From NCBI GenBank assembly GCA_964437215.1, contig CAYTFZ010000021.1, positions 1 to 32,626 on the forward strand: a stretch of DNA of 32,626 bases. Reading direction: 5' to 3'. The position numbers were made by a program, and so were the translations under genes. Within the stretch, counting starts at the first letter, position 1. The number at the start of each line of letters is the position of its first letter. Origin of the DNA: JAAYAN01 sp964437215. Lineage in GTDB: Bacteria; Bacteroidota; Ignavibacteria; Ignavibacteriales; Melioribacteraceae. The notes under the pieces were generated by a model, which was not told where the DNA came from, made no database searches, and was given only the letters and a program-made list of their open reading frames with translations. This document shows positions 18,078-27,895 of the stretch, in pieces.

Positions 18078-18785
18078 ATGGAAAATAAAAAATTCGACCT
18101 TTTCTTTACCTTGTTAAGGTTAAAATCGTATTTGGTAAGTCTTTTGGACAGCCCCGACGATTCTCCTGAAGAACTCTTATATACTACAGAATTTCTCGAA
18201 AGAAAATTTCCTGCTGTTAAAGATGATGTTCTAAAATTACTGAAAGACAATGATATTTTTACAGATGCAAATATTGCGTTTGATGAAACAATCCATATAA
18301 AATTTAAAGAAATTGTGGAGGAAAAATATAAAAGCTTTGAATTGGGAAAAATACTTGACGGGCTTTCAATAAAAGCAGAAAGCAGCGGCAGCAGATCGGT
18401 AAAAATTGAAATATGGCAAAAGGAAAGGAGTGAAAAGCTTAATAAAATTCTGGGACTTTTATATCAGCTTGCTAAGAATTGGATAATTCACAAGGATTTA
18501 GAAAATAAAATTGATGACTATTCGATACTTGAAAATGAAGAGCTTTTAAGACCAGAGGAAGAAAAAAAATTACTGGAACTCGGTACAAGCGGTGCTGCAT
18601 CTTTTGAAATAATTTCGGAACAAAGCAAAAAATATATCGAACAGCTTATAGATTATTATTTTAATTACGGAGGAGATATTCCTTTAAATGATTTCGTTCT
18701 TTATCTGGAAAAAGTTAGAAATATGCTCGATAACCGATATAAAGCTCTATTTAAAAAATACGGATTGGATATGGATAATACGTAA
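18078..18785 (+). CDS. Unrecognised helical protein
   Basis: A 235-residue cytoplasmic protein with no signal peptide, no membrane helix and no catalytic motif that I recognise. It is rich in Lys, Glu and Leu, and almost entirely helical by pattern. An acidic segment (LDSPDDSPEELL, about residues 23-34) comes early, and a long charged helix such as LENEELLRPEEEKKLLEL lies in the middle. GGAAG at 18068-18072 supports the ATG. It is single and divergent from the M23 peptidase, with 300 bp between the starts. No terminator is obvious in the 104 bp before the convergent pbpC. The gene looks real by codon use and ribosome-binding site. Confidence 0.72.
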   Translation: MENKKFDLFFTLLRLKSYLVSLLDSPDDSPEELLYTTEFLERKFPAVKDDVLKLLKDNDIFTDANIAFDETIHIKFKEIVEEKYKSFELGKILDGLSIKAESSGSRSVKIEIWQKERSEKLNKILGLLYQLAKNWIIHKDLENKIDDYSILENEELLRPEEEKKLLELGTSGAASFEIISEQSKKYIEQLIDYYFNYGGDIPLNDFVLYLEKVRNMLDNRYKALFKKYGLDMDNT

Positions 18786-18889
18786 AAATGTTGATAATGT
18801 TTTTATTGATAATCCGGTAGCCATAAAAAAGCAGTATGATTATTTAGTTCTAAATTAGTCTGGCAAAAATACATTCCAATTGTAAATCA

Positions 18890-21286
18890 TTATTTGTCGT
18901 TTATTACTTCAAAATACTTTTTCAGTTCATTCCCTTTATCATCAACAGCTGTAAGAAGATGTTTCCCTTTTGAAGCATTTATCGGCAACTTATGAAATCC
19001 GTTTGTTTTCCCTATATATTTATTGTCGAGATGCCAAAAAATAACCGAATTGTTTTCTCTGTGGGCTATTTCAAAAATTACGCTGCTTAATGAGCCGTCA
19101 AGATTTACAGGGATGTATAATTTATTTACATCTCTCGGATAGATTAACTCCATAATTTTATTATCTTGATTATTGCATCCAGGTAAAAAATCGGGCAAAG
19201 TTTTATAGGAGACATTTTTTAATTTATAATAATATTCCATTGCCGGAGGCAAAACAAACCAGCTTTTGTGTATCATCTGCGAAGGGGAAAAACATTCGTC
19301 CGTTACCTGAAATTTCCCTTGTGGATCGAGATGAATCAATTTATGATAGGGACAACTTGAAAATTTGAGTCCTGCTTTAGGTACGCTTATCGTATCTTTT
19401 TCTTCGCAAAACTCACCTGCTCTGTATCCGCTTTGCCGGCATACTGTAATATTTATCATACCGGCCGGCGGTCTTTTATACCAGCTTTTAGCAGGTTCAA
19501 GCGATCTGAAAATGTCGAATAGAATAGGTGCTGCCGTATTAATTCCTGTAAGTCCGGGTCTTCCTTCTCCATCTGCGTTTCCAACCCATACAGCAACTAC
19601 ATATTTATAATCAATCCCGATAGCCCAAGCATCCCGAAATCCAAAACTTGTTCCTGTTTTCCAGGCAATTTTACGCGAAGAACCGAATTCTCTCCAGAAA
19701 TTTTCATCCTGGGGTCTTTCAACTTCTACCATAGCTTTTATCATAAGCCAAATTGCTGATGCATCAATTAAAGAATTATCAGTAAGATCTTTAAAATTAT
19801 TATCCTTGGCAGAAGGGTAATTTGTTTTATGATAACTTAAAGGATGATAATCGTATTTATAATAAAGTGCTCCGTTTTCGTAATAATGTTTTAAGTTCCG
19901 CGCAAGTGAAGCATAAACACCTGCCAAATCCCAAAGAGTAGCTTCTGCACCGCCGAGGATAAGCGAAAGTCCGTAATGATTTGCAGGTTTATTTAAAGTA
20001 GTTATTCCTAAATTTTTCAAAAGAGCATGAAATTTTTCGTAGCGGTATTTCTTCAGCATATTTACTGCAGGAATATTTATTGAACGAGCAAGAGCACGAT
20101 CGGCAGGTATTGCACCGCTGTAGCCGAGATCGAAATTCTGAGGATTAAAACCGCCAATGTTAGTAGGTATATCGGGCAGAAGAGTTTTTGGCAATAATTC
20201 GCCTGAGCTGAGCATTGCGGCATATAAAAAAGGTTTCAATATACTGCCGGTACTTCGGGGTGCTTTAATAATATCAACATCGTTATCATTTAAATTAGTT
20301 GAGTTATAAGTATTGCCTACATAAGCTCTTACTTCCCCCGATTCAATTTCGGCAACTAAAACCGCTGCATTATTTATTTCGTTTCCTGAAAGTAATTGAC
20401 AGTTGCGTTCAACTATATCAGTAAGCCTTAATTGCAGACTTTCATCAATGGTACTTTTAATTCTGCAAGAACCGGCATTTGATACCGAGTTAATTTCTTT
20501 TGCGGCACGATGCAAAAGATGTTTTGCTGTTCTTGGAAGAGGGAAAGGTTTCTCGGGAAGAGGTTCTTCAATTGCAAGCGAATATGTGAATTGATCTATC
20601 TCTTTTTCTATAAAAAGTTTTTTTAGAAGAGCATTTCTTTTTGCTAATAGCAGTTTCCTGTTTTTTCCGGGATGAATAAGCGAAGGACTATTAGGTAAAA
20701 CGGCAAGCATACAAGTTTGTGCCCAGCTTAACTGATCGGGGTGACATCCGAAATAACGCCACGAAGCAGCTTCAATTCCCACAACATTTCCTCCGAAAGG
20801 CGCATTTGCTGAATACATTGCTAATATTTCATCTTTGCAGAAAGAAATTTCGAGTCTGAGAGCAAACATAATTTCTATTATTTTTTCGGCGAATGTTCTA
20901 TCCCGATTATTCCGCGAAAGTCTTATAACCTGCATTGTTAAAGTGCTTCCGCCGCTTTTTATTTTTTTGTATTTTATATTTTGAACCAAGGCTCTTATAA
21001 AAGCTGCCGGATCAAAACCTGTATGATAATAGAAACGTTTGTCTTCAAAACAAGTTATTGCTTTTTTAAATTTGTCAGGAACATTTCTGCTTTCAGGAAA
21101 ACGCCATTGCCCGTCGGATGCTATTAAAGCTCCCAAAAGTTTGTCATCTTTATCCTCGAGTACAACAGATTGCGGTCTGTTAAAAAGAGGATCGGGAAGA
21201 ATTATCCAAAATATGGAAAATAAAAAAAAGGACGCTGCATAAAGCAGCATCCGTTTATTTAGAATAATATTTTTTATCAAAATCAT
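18890..21286 (-). CDS. pbpC: Penicillin-binding protein 1C
   Basis: A bifunctional peptidoglycan synthase of 798 residues, usual for PBP1C. An N-terminal membrane anchor (about 12-30) precedes a GT51 glycosyltransferase domain with the catalytic Glu in CFEDKRFYYHTGFD and the KSGGSTLTMQVIR segment. The transpeptidase domain follows, with the SxxK active site (Ser348, Lys351 in STGSILKPF), an SxN-type SIN, and the KTGTS box starting at Lys543. The last about 100 residues match the C-terminal domain specific to PBP1C. Its ATG overlaps the stop codon of the alpha-2-macroglobulin gene by 4 bp (ATGA). That pair is conserved across many bacteria, where the synthase is thought to repair peptidoglycan damaged during attack. 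Confidence 0.95.
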   Translation of the reverse strand: MILIKNIILNKRMLLYAASFFLFSIFWIILPDPLFNRPQSVVLEDKDDKLLGALIASDGQWRFPESRNVPDKFKKAITCFEDKRFYYHTGFDPAAFIRALVQNIKYKKIKSGGSTLTMQVIRLSRNNRDRTFAEKIIEIMFALRLEISFCKDEILAMYSANAPFGGNVVGIEAASWRYFGCHPDQLSWAQTCMLAVLPNSPSLIHPGKNRKLLLAKRNALLKKLFIEKEIDQFTYSLAIEEPLPEKPFPLPRTAKHLLHRAAKEINSVSNAGSCRIKSTIDESLQLRLTDIVERNCQLLSGNEINNAAVLVAEIESGEVRAYVGNTYNSTNLNDNDVDIIKAPRSTGSILKPFLYAAMLSSGELLPKTLLPDIPTNIGGFNPQNFDLGYSGAIPADRALARSINIPAVNMLKKYRYEKFHALLKNLGITTLNKPANHYGLSLILGGAEATLWDLAGVYASLARNLKHYYENGALYYKYDYHPLSYHKTNYPSAKDNNFKDLTDNSLIDASAIWLMIKAMVEVERPQDENFWREFGSSRKIAWKTGTSFGFRDAWAIGIDYKYVVAVWVGNADGEGRPGLTGINTAAPILFDIFRSLEPAKSWYKRPPAGMINITVCRQSGYRAGEFCEEKDTISVPKAGLKFSSCPYHKLIHLDPQGKFQVTDECFSPSQMIHKSWFVLPPAMEYYYKLKNVSYKTLPDFLPGCNNQDNKIMELIYPRDVNKLYIPVNLDGSLSSVIFEIAHRENNSVIFWHLDNKYIGKTNGFHKLPINASKGKHLLTAVDDKGNELKKYFEVINDK

Positions 21287-24200
21287 TTTCCGGATTTTAC
21301 AACTTCTACCCAGCCGCCGCGTTTACGGGCGTTTATTGAAACATCATACATCGCCTGGGAATAAACAGCGGGCAGATAATATTTTCCGAGATAGCTTGAA
21401 TTAAGCATAACCCGGAATATTTTTGTTTCGCCGGAATTCAAGCTGAAATACGTGTAAACTCTGTCGTCGCGTATATCCTGGTAATCGAATTGGGAATTTT
21501 CAACAAAACTCCCATCGCCGCCTACTCTTGTGTTAATTATTTCCCAACCCGACGCAAATATTTGAGTAAGCTCCATTTGTTCGTATTTATATGATTTTGT
21601 CCCGGGATTTTGCAAGGTGACTTCTGCAATAAAATCGGTGCCCTGTTCAAGTTTATCAGGGGAAATGATGTTTCCGTTCGGCAGTTTGTAAGTTATCCCG
21701 ATTTTTAAATCTGATGACGAATCTACCGAATCGCCTTCTGCCGGTTTCCCTTGAAGAATTAATCTTGCATAAATTGGTTTATCACTTGTGTTTTTAATAT
21801 TTATCTTTTTTGTCTCACTTACTTTAATATTTATTCCCTGCTGCGAGAGCGGACTGCTAGAAATAATATTTTTGCGGATTCCGCCGCTTATCTGGTACGA
21901 GTATTTTGCAGCATAGTCTGTCTTTTTATCGGCATAGAAATATTTTCCTATTGCCAGAAGCGCAAATGCGGTTGACTGCGTGGACATCCAATATCTGCTG
22001 CTTAAATCTTCCGAAAGTTTTTTAACAATTTTAAAACCTTCGGAACGTTTTCCCAGATATGTAAGGGTTTCGAGAATCATTGCAAGATCTCGCTCATCGG
22101 AACCGTAAGTGTACCCAAGTTCTTTATAATCTGATACCGCATAATCCAATCCCGCAATAATTTTATTGGCAGCTTCATCTTTGCCTGCAATTTTATAAGC
22201 AGCCGATAGGCGGAATTTAGCCGTTTTTGAAAGATTTGCCATATTCGAAAGTCTGTTCATCGAAGCAAGATCAGGGTCATTGGCAAGGGCAAGAGTATAT
22301 AGCCGGTAAGATTGAATTAAATCCGATCTGCTTGCATCATTTTCCCATTTCCGGGCGGCATCTTTCTGGAATTTTTTCCATTTTGTAATAAAACCTGAAG
22401 GTACTGAAAAACCTTTTCTCTGGGCTTCCAGCAGAAAATGTCCAGCATAGCATGTTCCCCATTCATCAGATGTCTGATCTCCTGGCCAATAGGATAATCC
22501 GCCTCCTGAATTTTGGAAATTAACAATCTTTTGAATACCGGCTTTTATATTTTGTTCAGCTCTTGTTTTTTGCTGGTCGGTAAGTTCAACAAGTTTATCG
22601 AGATATAGCTGCGGAAACACGCCCGAAGTTGTTTGCTCGATACATCCGTGAGGATACTGAATTAAATAATTCAAACGGTCACCTAAATTAATCGGGGGAA
22701 TTGATGATACTTCCAAAATGCACTTATTCGAACCTTCTATTCCGAAAGCTTCAATTTCGGTTTCCCAATCCATCCCTTTTTCGAGGAAAGAGTCCGATAC
22801 TTTTGTTATAACAGGATTCGGGTTGCGCACTTCAAGATCAATATCATACTGAGCTTTTTCATTTCCGGACTGTGCCGTTATTTTTACTTTCCCGATTCCT
22901 GTGTTCGGGTTCACTTTTAATCTGAAATTTACAAGTTTTTCGTCAGGTGAAGAAAATTGAATATTCTGTGAGCGGCTTCCAATTACTTGCAGCATATCAT
23001 TTGTTTCAACCGAAATTTTTACATCTTTAATATTCTTTTCCATAGCAAAAACGGAAACAGGCAGTTCAACTTCTTCATTCGGTCCTAAAAGACGTGGCAA
23101 AGTACCAAGAAGCATAAGCGGCTTGCGAACTGGTGTAGTTTTTTCTGCAAAACCGTATGCTCCTTTATTTCCAGCAATTACCATTGTTCGAACAGAACCT
23201 ACATAGCGAGGTAGATTTATGATATGTGTTTTTTCTGAGCCGCTGGTTGTAAAAGGTCCCATAAAGCGGACCATAGGTTTAAAGCGGTTAACTTTCGAGC
23301 CGTCTTTCGGTTGAACAATTTCTCCGTCACCGCCTAAACCAAGTAAGTATTCCAATTTCCCGCCGTAAGCCCCGATAACCATATCAAAAATATCCCAGGT
23401 TTTAACACCCAAGGCTTCCCGTTTGTAAAAATTACTCCAAGGATCAGGTGTTTTAAATCGGGTTAAATCGAGCAATCCGTCATCTACAATAGCAATTGTA
23501 TAGGTCATCGGTTTTCCGGATTTTTCCTTCACTTTTATTACAGTTTTTTCCTCGGGTTTAAGGACTGAAGGCATATTTATTACTGGAGTAATATGTGTTG
23601 CCGGATTTTCTACAAATACCGGAATTATTCCATATAGCCTTATCGGTAAATCGTTCAATGTGTTTGAGTGCGGCTGGAGCATTGTAACATGGACGTAGAC
23701 ATTAGGAGCCATTTCGGGTGTAGCTTTAATACTGATTTTATTTTCACCTTTTTTCATTTCCTTCCAAAAAGCATCTAGTATTTTTGTCCCCGATTCGATG
23801 CTTATTAGAGCCCTGCCGTTTTCACTTCCTGGTATCGAAAGTTTTATATCTTCACCAGCATTATACTTTTGCTTATCCGACGAAAAAGTTAGCATTGCTG
23901 CTCCGCCGGGCTGATCAGATGGCCGTCCGGCCCACCCGGGCCAGTCGATATAAACATATCTGCCTGTTTCGTGTCCGCTTTCAACATCGCGGGCAATAAC
24001 CAAATATCGTCCCCAGTCGGGATATTTAACCTGAATTTTCCATTCAGCTTCGCCTTTTGAGGAAGTCTTTATAGTTCCGGAATTAAGCATCTGTCTGTAA
24101 TCGCCTGAAGAATAATTTGATGTGTAATCATCCGATTGATCCCACCACCATTTCCAGGCTGCTTTATAAAAAGTCATTTCAATATTTCTTGAAGCGGCAG

Positions 24201-26820
24201 GTTTTCCGTTTTCATCAACGCTTACAATTTTTACTTTATGATCAATATCTGTTAGCAGCATTCCTCTTGCTTTATCGCCTTTGGGCAGTTTAATTCCTGT
24301 ATAATACTTATAAGGATGATAAGGCACCGAAAATCTGTCGGTACTGAAATCGCCTCCCGGTTCAAAAGCTTTTGTCATAAAGTTAGCATTCAGCATTCCC
24401 GGGGCTTCGTTGCGGATATCGAGATCCACATTAAATGAAGTTTCTCCTTCCGAATTTACTTGGCCGTCGAAAACGGTTATCGGTTCCGAATAAAATACTT
24501 TAATAGGACTGTCGAAAATAAAATCGGAATATTTTTTAAAAACAGTTTTCCCGGGAGATAAAGCTACATCAACTTTTGCTTTAAGATTTTTTCCTGCTGC
24601 ACCGTGAAGCCAATTGATTTTCATATCAAGCTTTGATGATGACCATTTGGATAAATAATCATTTTGTAGATCGAACTTTATTTTAAGCCGGTTTGGTTTA
24701 ACGGTTTCAATTTTAAGCGATTTATAAAAAGATAAACCTCCCACCGATATTTTTGCATTCCAATCGCCGGTAGGATCGTCTGTTCGTGTATCAAATTTAA
24801 AAACATAAAAATCCGAAGGATTTCTTTCGGCTACTATTCTTTTAGCAAGCTGCTGGCGGGGATTGCTTAATTCGAAAATTACAGGATGTTTTGCCGGAAT
24901 ATTTGATGATAAATCTTCGAGTACAAATGTTACAAAAACCGAATCGCCGGGACGCCAAACACCTCTTTCTCCGTAAATAAAACCTTTAACGCCTTTTTCA
25001 ACTTCGCTGCCCGAAATATCGAATCTGCTTAACGACAGCGAAGATCCGTCATCCATTTTAAGATATCCTTTCTGTCCTTCGTAATCTGCAATTGCAACAA
25101 AAGGTTTATCGTCAATTTTTGTTTCTGCAAAACCGTCGCTGTCCGTTTCCAACTCGGCAAGAAGTTGTTTCTGGTAATCGAGAACAGTAATTTTAACACC
25201 GCTCATCGGTTTGGCAGTAAGAATATTTGTTGTAATAAATCTTGTATTTCCGTCTCTTCCTCGTTTAGCAATAATTCCTATATCCGAAGCAAAAATATTT
25301 TTGGATACAGATCTGCGGTCTCCGAAATATGTCTTGTAACACGGATCTTCGAGGTGCTCCCAATCGTAATAATCCGAATAATAATTCTGATAAAAATCCC
25401 AAAAACTCGGGTCATTCGGATTATCATCCGAGACAGAATTATTTTCCTGATTTTCATCTTCGCTGTTTTCAGTTTTTGTACACGAATAAAGCGAATAGCT
25501 TTTTCGGAAACCGATTTTTACATTGTAAATTGCTTCGGGATCGTTTCTTATTATATCATTAAGATCAATTGAAAATCTGTTCCAATTATGCAGCGAAAAT
25601 GCTCCGGAATTATCAAGCTGAACAGTCTTTCGCAAAAGGACTTTTCCTACTCTCGTTAACTCCATATTTTCTTCGAGGTTATTAACCTGTAAAAACTGGG
25701 AAACATTATTCCCGAAAATTTTTGTAATTATTACATCTACTGCCGAAAGATTTACTGCTTCAAAGGGAAGAACAAAACCTTTATCGGTATTCGGAAGAAT
25801 TACTCCTTTATTTACTAAACGAACTGCAGGTTTTATATCTTCAAAAAGAAGATCGATTTCCCAGGATTCATCGGAGACTTTATCGCTGGAGTTTCTTATT
25901 CCAGGATAAATTTTAAGTTTGTAGTTTCCGTAAATTTTTTGCGAAGGGAATATTTTAATCTCGTTATTCGAAATATCAAAACTAAGATTCTGCTCGTTTC
26001 CCAGAACAACAAGTCCGCTGAGCTCCTGAGTTAAATTCAGCGGATCGCTGAATCTGATTGAAACATACTGATCCGGTTGCTCGATAACTTTTGCCGACAT
26101 AACCTTAAAAACACTTTCGGCAGGTATTTCAACTCTTTCCACTCCATCGCCTTCAATATCAGCTTTGCTGCCGTCCCAGCTTATCTTAACAAACTTTGTA
26201 TCGCTGCCGCGGCGTACAGAATCAACAACAAAATTATATTTTTTACTTGCATCCGATTTAATCCATTTTACTTTAAGCGAGGAAGAACCGTATTCAGCTT
26301 TTATTGTTTTCGAAAGATCTTCTACGGACTCAAAATCGGAAGTTTCTACAATCCCATTAATTTTGTGTAATTCCGGAGTGCTGTAATCAACCGGTTCCGA
26401 GCTTAAAATTAAAGTCCGCATACTTCTTTTAATAGTAGTAAACCGGAAAACAAATGGTTTTAATCCGCTTTCATTTCCTAAAAGTTTTTCGATGCCGAAA
26501 GTTGCTATGTATTCAGTTTCCGGATCAAGTTTTTCTTCAGGAACAAATTCTATTGTCTGATCATCTTTCCAGTTTGCAGTTCCTTCAATTTCCGGATCAA
26601 ACGAAAAAATCTCTGATATATCCTGATTACCGCTGCAAGCTTGAGTAAGTTTAACTGTAATAGAAGCTTCTCTGGAGATAATTCCTGAAGTATATGCGCT
26701 TATGTAATTGTAATAATCTTCGGGATTTGATGTTTGTTTGCTGCCCCCGAAAAGAAGTATTACTCCCGCAATAAGCAATATTGCTGCGGATGAAAGAATG
26801 ATAACGGATTTTTTACTCAT
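21283..26820 (-). CDS. Bacterial alpha-2-macroglobulin (YfhM-like)
   Basis: A 1845-residue periplasmic protease trap. An N-terminal hydrophobic segment (about 6-25) probably anchors it in the inner membrane; there is no lipobox Cys. A chain of macroglobulin-type beta domains follows, with Arg/Trp-rich MG motifs such as YGERGVWRPGDSVFV near residue 620. The thioester domain carries the intact CxEQ thioester motif at Cys1393 (HGCIEQT), and a C-terminal receptor-like domain ends the protein. A protease that cuts the exposed bait region would be caught covalently by the thioester. GAGGAA lies before the ATG. It is the first gene of a coupled pair with pbpC. The 518-bp AT-rich region upstream holds its promoter. 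Confidence 0.94.
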   Translation of the reverse strand: MSKKSVIILSSAAILLIAGVILLFGGSKQTSNPEDYYNYISAYTSGIISREASITVKLTQACSGNQDISEIFSFDPEIEGTANWKDDQTIEFVPEEKLDPETEYIATFGIEKLLGNESGLKPFVFRFTTIKRSMRTLILSSEPVDYSTPELHKINGIVETSDFESVEDLSKTIKAEYGSSSLKVKWIKSDASKKYNFVVDSVRRGSDTKFVKISWDGSKADIEGDGVERVEIPAESVFKVMSAKVIEQPDQYVSIRFSDPLNLTQELSGLVVLGNEQNLSFDISNNEIKIFPSQKIYGNYKLKIYPGIRNSSDKVSDESWEIDLLFEDIKPAVRLVNKGVILPNTDKGFVLPFEAVNLSAVDVIITKIFGNNVSQFLQVNNLEENMELTRVGKVLLRKTVQLDNSGAFSLHNWNRFSIDLNDIIRNDPEAIYNVKIGFRKSYSLYSCTKTENSEDENQENNSVSDDNPNDPSFWDFYQNYYSDYYDWEHLEDPCYKTYFGDRRSVSKNIFASDIGIIAKRGRDGNTRFITTNILTAKPMSGVKITVLDYQKQLLAELETDSDGFAETKIDDKPFVAIADYEGQKGYLKMDDGSSLSLSRFDISGSEVEKGVKGFIYGERGVWRPGDSVFVTFVLEDLSSNIPAKHPVIFELSNPRQQLAKRIVAERNPSDFYVFKFDTRTDDPTGDWNAKISVGGLSFYKSLKIETVKPNRLKIKFDLQNDYLSKWSSSKLDMKINWLHGAAGKNLKAKVDVALSPGKTVFKKYSDFIFDSPIKVFYSEPITVFDGQVNSEGETSFNVDLDIRNEAPGMLNANFMTKAFEPGGDFSTDRFSVPYHPYKYYTGIKLPKGDKARGMLLTDIDHKVKIVSVDENGKPAASRNIEMTFYKAAWKWWWDQSDDYTSNYSSGDYRQMLNSGTIKTSSKGEAEWKIQVKYPDWGRYLVIARDVESGHETGRYVYIDWPGWAGRPSDQPGGAAMLTFSSDKQKYNAGEDIKLSIPGSENGRALISIESGTKILDAFWKEMKKGENKISIKATPEMAPNVYVHVTMLQPHSNTLNDLPIRLYGIIPVFVENPATHITPVINMPSVLKPEEKTVIKVKEKSGKPMTYTIAIVDDGLLDLTRFKTPDPWSNFYKREALGVKTWDIFDMVIGAYGGKLEYLLGLGGDGEIVQPKDGSKVNRFKPMVRFMGPFTTSGSEKTHIINLPRYVGSVRTMVIAGNKGAYGFAEKTTPVRKPLMLLGTLPRLLGPNEEVELPVSVFAMEKNIKDVKISVETNDMLQVIGSRSQNIQFSSPDEKLVNFRLKVNPNTGIGKVKITAQSGNEKAQYDIDLEVRNPNPVITKVSDSFLEKGMDWETEIEAFGIEGSNKCILEVSSIPPINLGDRLNYLIQYPHGCIEQTTSGVFPQLYLDKLVELTDQQKTRAEQNIKAGIQKIVNFQNSGGGLSYWPGDQTSDEWGTCYAGHFLLEAQRKGFSVPSGFITKWKKFQKDAARKWENDASRSDLIQSYRLYTLALANDPDLASMNRLSNMANLSKTAKFRLSAAYKIAGKDEAANKIIAGLDYAVSDYKELGYTYGSDERDLAMILETLTYLGKRSEGFKIVKKLSEDLSSRYWMSTQSTAFALLAIGKYFYADKKTDYAAKYSYQISGGIRKNIISSSPLSQQGINIKVSETKKINIKNTSDKPIYARLILQGKPAEGDSVDSSSDLKIGITYKLPNGNIISPDKLEQGTDFIAEVTLQNPGTKSYKYEQMELTQIFASGWEIINTRVGGDGSFVENSQFDYQDIRDDRVYTYFSLNSGETKIFRVMLNSSYLGKYYLPAVYSQAMYDVSINARKRGGWVEVVKSGK

Positions 26821-27079
26821 ATGTTCCTCGTAAAAGAATTTAGTGTTTTTGTTTTCAGTAATAAAACGGCTTATAAATTAAGTAATACTAAAGATAACTG
26901 CAAAATAAAAAATATACTGTATTCTTCACTTGCCGTTTTATTTTTAAATAATTATATATAACTTTTTAATATTGTAGCAATTTTTATTTCAAATATTTAT
27001 TTTTGTCAAAATAATTTGCAGTAAATAGATAAGTACATAATTATTATTGCAACAGATTTTTTAATCAGAGGGAATTAAA

Positions 27080-27111
27080 GAAAGGTATCAAACACGTAAT
27101 TATTACCTTTC
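27080..27111. repeat. 8-bp inverted repeat in the long intergenic region
   Basis: GAAAGGTA (27080-27087) and TACCTTTC (27104-27111) are perfect reverse complements around a 16-nt spacer. It lies between the divergent alpha-2-macroglobulin and GldL-like genes. No T-run follows, so it may be an operator or a chance feature. The rest of 26821-27277 is very AT-rich and shows no gene or RNA that I can recognise. Confidence 0.3.
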
Positions 27112-27277
27112 CATATATGCATTTTTACTGCAGGCATTAAAAGTCTGTCTTTCAACTTAAAAACCGGTATTAACGAATTTTCTTGAAATGGTTGTGTTTT
27201 GCATTTTATTATTCATTATTATAAAAAAGACAAATAGTGTTATATTAGAAGATAAATAATTACCCGATTGGCACAAT

Positions 27278-27299
27278 AAATGTGATATAAAGCACATTT
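27278..27299. promoter_or_regulatory. CRP-type palindromic operator
   Basis: The 22-bp sequence has perfect 7-bp arms AAATGTG and CACATTT and reads TGTGA-N6-GCACA in its core. It matches the classical CRP consensus palindrome at 19 of 22 positions by direct comparison. Its centre is about 50 bp before the TTG start of the GldL-like gene. A CRP/FNR-family regulator of this lineage could bind here. Whether it activates or represses cannot be told, since no promoter boxes are clear. Confidence 0.6.
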
Positions 27300-27338
27300 G
27301 ATAAAAAAATAATTTAAAATAAATATTAGGGGGTTCAT

Positions 27339-27875
27339 TTGTTGAGAACAAAGATTTCTACGCCGGAGCTGACCAAAATCTCAGACACAACAATAAGCGG
27401 AAACGGTCATCTTAATAAGAAACATACTTTTATGGAAAGTATAGCGCTTGATCATACAAATAAAGTAATGGGCTTGGTTTATATTGGAGCGGCATTTCTA
27501 ATAATTATTGTAGGCTTGCGAGGGTTAGGTTCTATAGTTGGCGATATTTCGATGATTCCCGGATTTCTTGTCGATGCAAAATCAGGAAAAATTGATTCGA
27601 ACTGGGTAATATTTGCACTGTTTCTCGAATTTTTTATGCTGGTATTATTATCTACGGTAACATTTTTTACGCCTCAGGAAGAGAAAAAGAAAAATATGGC
27701 TTCTCTGGAAGAATTCCGTGAGGGTATAAAAGAAATAAAAAGTTTTACCGAAGAAGAATTAAAAGTTATGAAAAGCTATATCGACGAGTTTGAACATATG
27801 TCCGGTAAAATCAGTCAGGTGCATACTGCCAATGTAGAAGCGCTTAAAAAAATGTCAGATATTCTTAAAAAGTAA
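27339..27875 (+). CDS. gldL: GldL/PorL-like two-helix inner-membrane motor protein
   Basis: 178 residues. After a polar N-terminus of about 40 residues comes KVMGLVYIGAAFLIIIVGLR, the first transmembrane helix with an Arg61 just after VGL, then a loop of about 27 residues. The second helix (about 89-110) carries a buried Glu97, and the cytoplasmic tail is a charged coiled coil. GldL of the type IX secretion/gliding motor has the same layout: KVM-x-Y-GA-type first helix, a basic residue at its end, and a functionally essential Glu in the second helix. The loop here is longer and the N-terminal extension unusual. AGGGGG at 27328-27333 supports the TTG start (a second TTG follows directly). It heads a five-gene operon. 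Homology to GldL is my inference from pattern and context. Confidence 0.6.
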   Translation: MLRTKISTPELTKISDTTISGNGHLNKKHTFMESIALDHTNKVMGLVYIGAAFLIIIVGLRGLGSIVGDISMIPGFLVDAKSGKIDSNWVIFALFLEFFMLVLLSTVTFFTPQEEKKKNMASLEEFREGIKEIKSFTEEELKVMKSYIDEFEHMSGKISQVHTANVEALKKMSDILKK

Positions 27876-27895
27876 ACGGAAGGCAGGGCAGAAAA

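Noticed and set aside
26821..27277. Small RNA or hidden gene in the 518-bp intergenic region
   Set aside because: The only frames are short, AT-driven and lack ribosome-binding sites; apart from the inverted repeat noted, no RNA fold was recognisable.
27268..27284. TTGGCAC-like element resembling a sigma-54 promoter
   Set aside because: The -24 half is good but the -12 position reads GT instead of GC and no TTGC follows, so it was not called.
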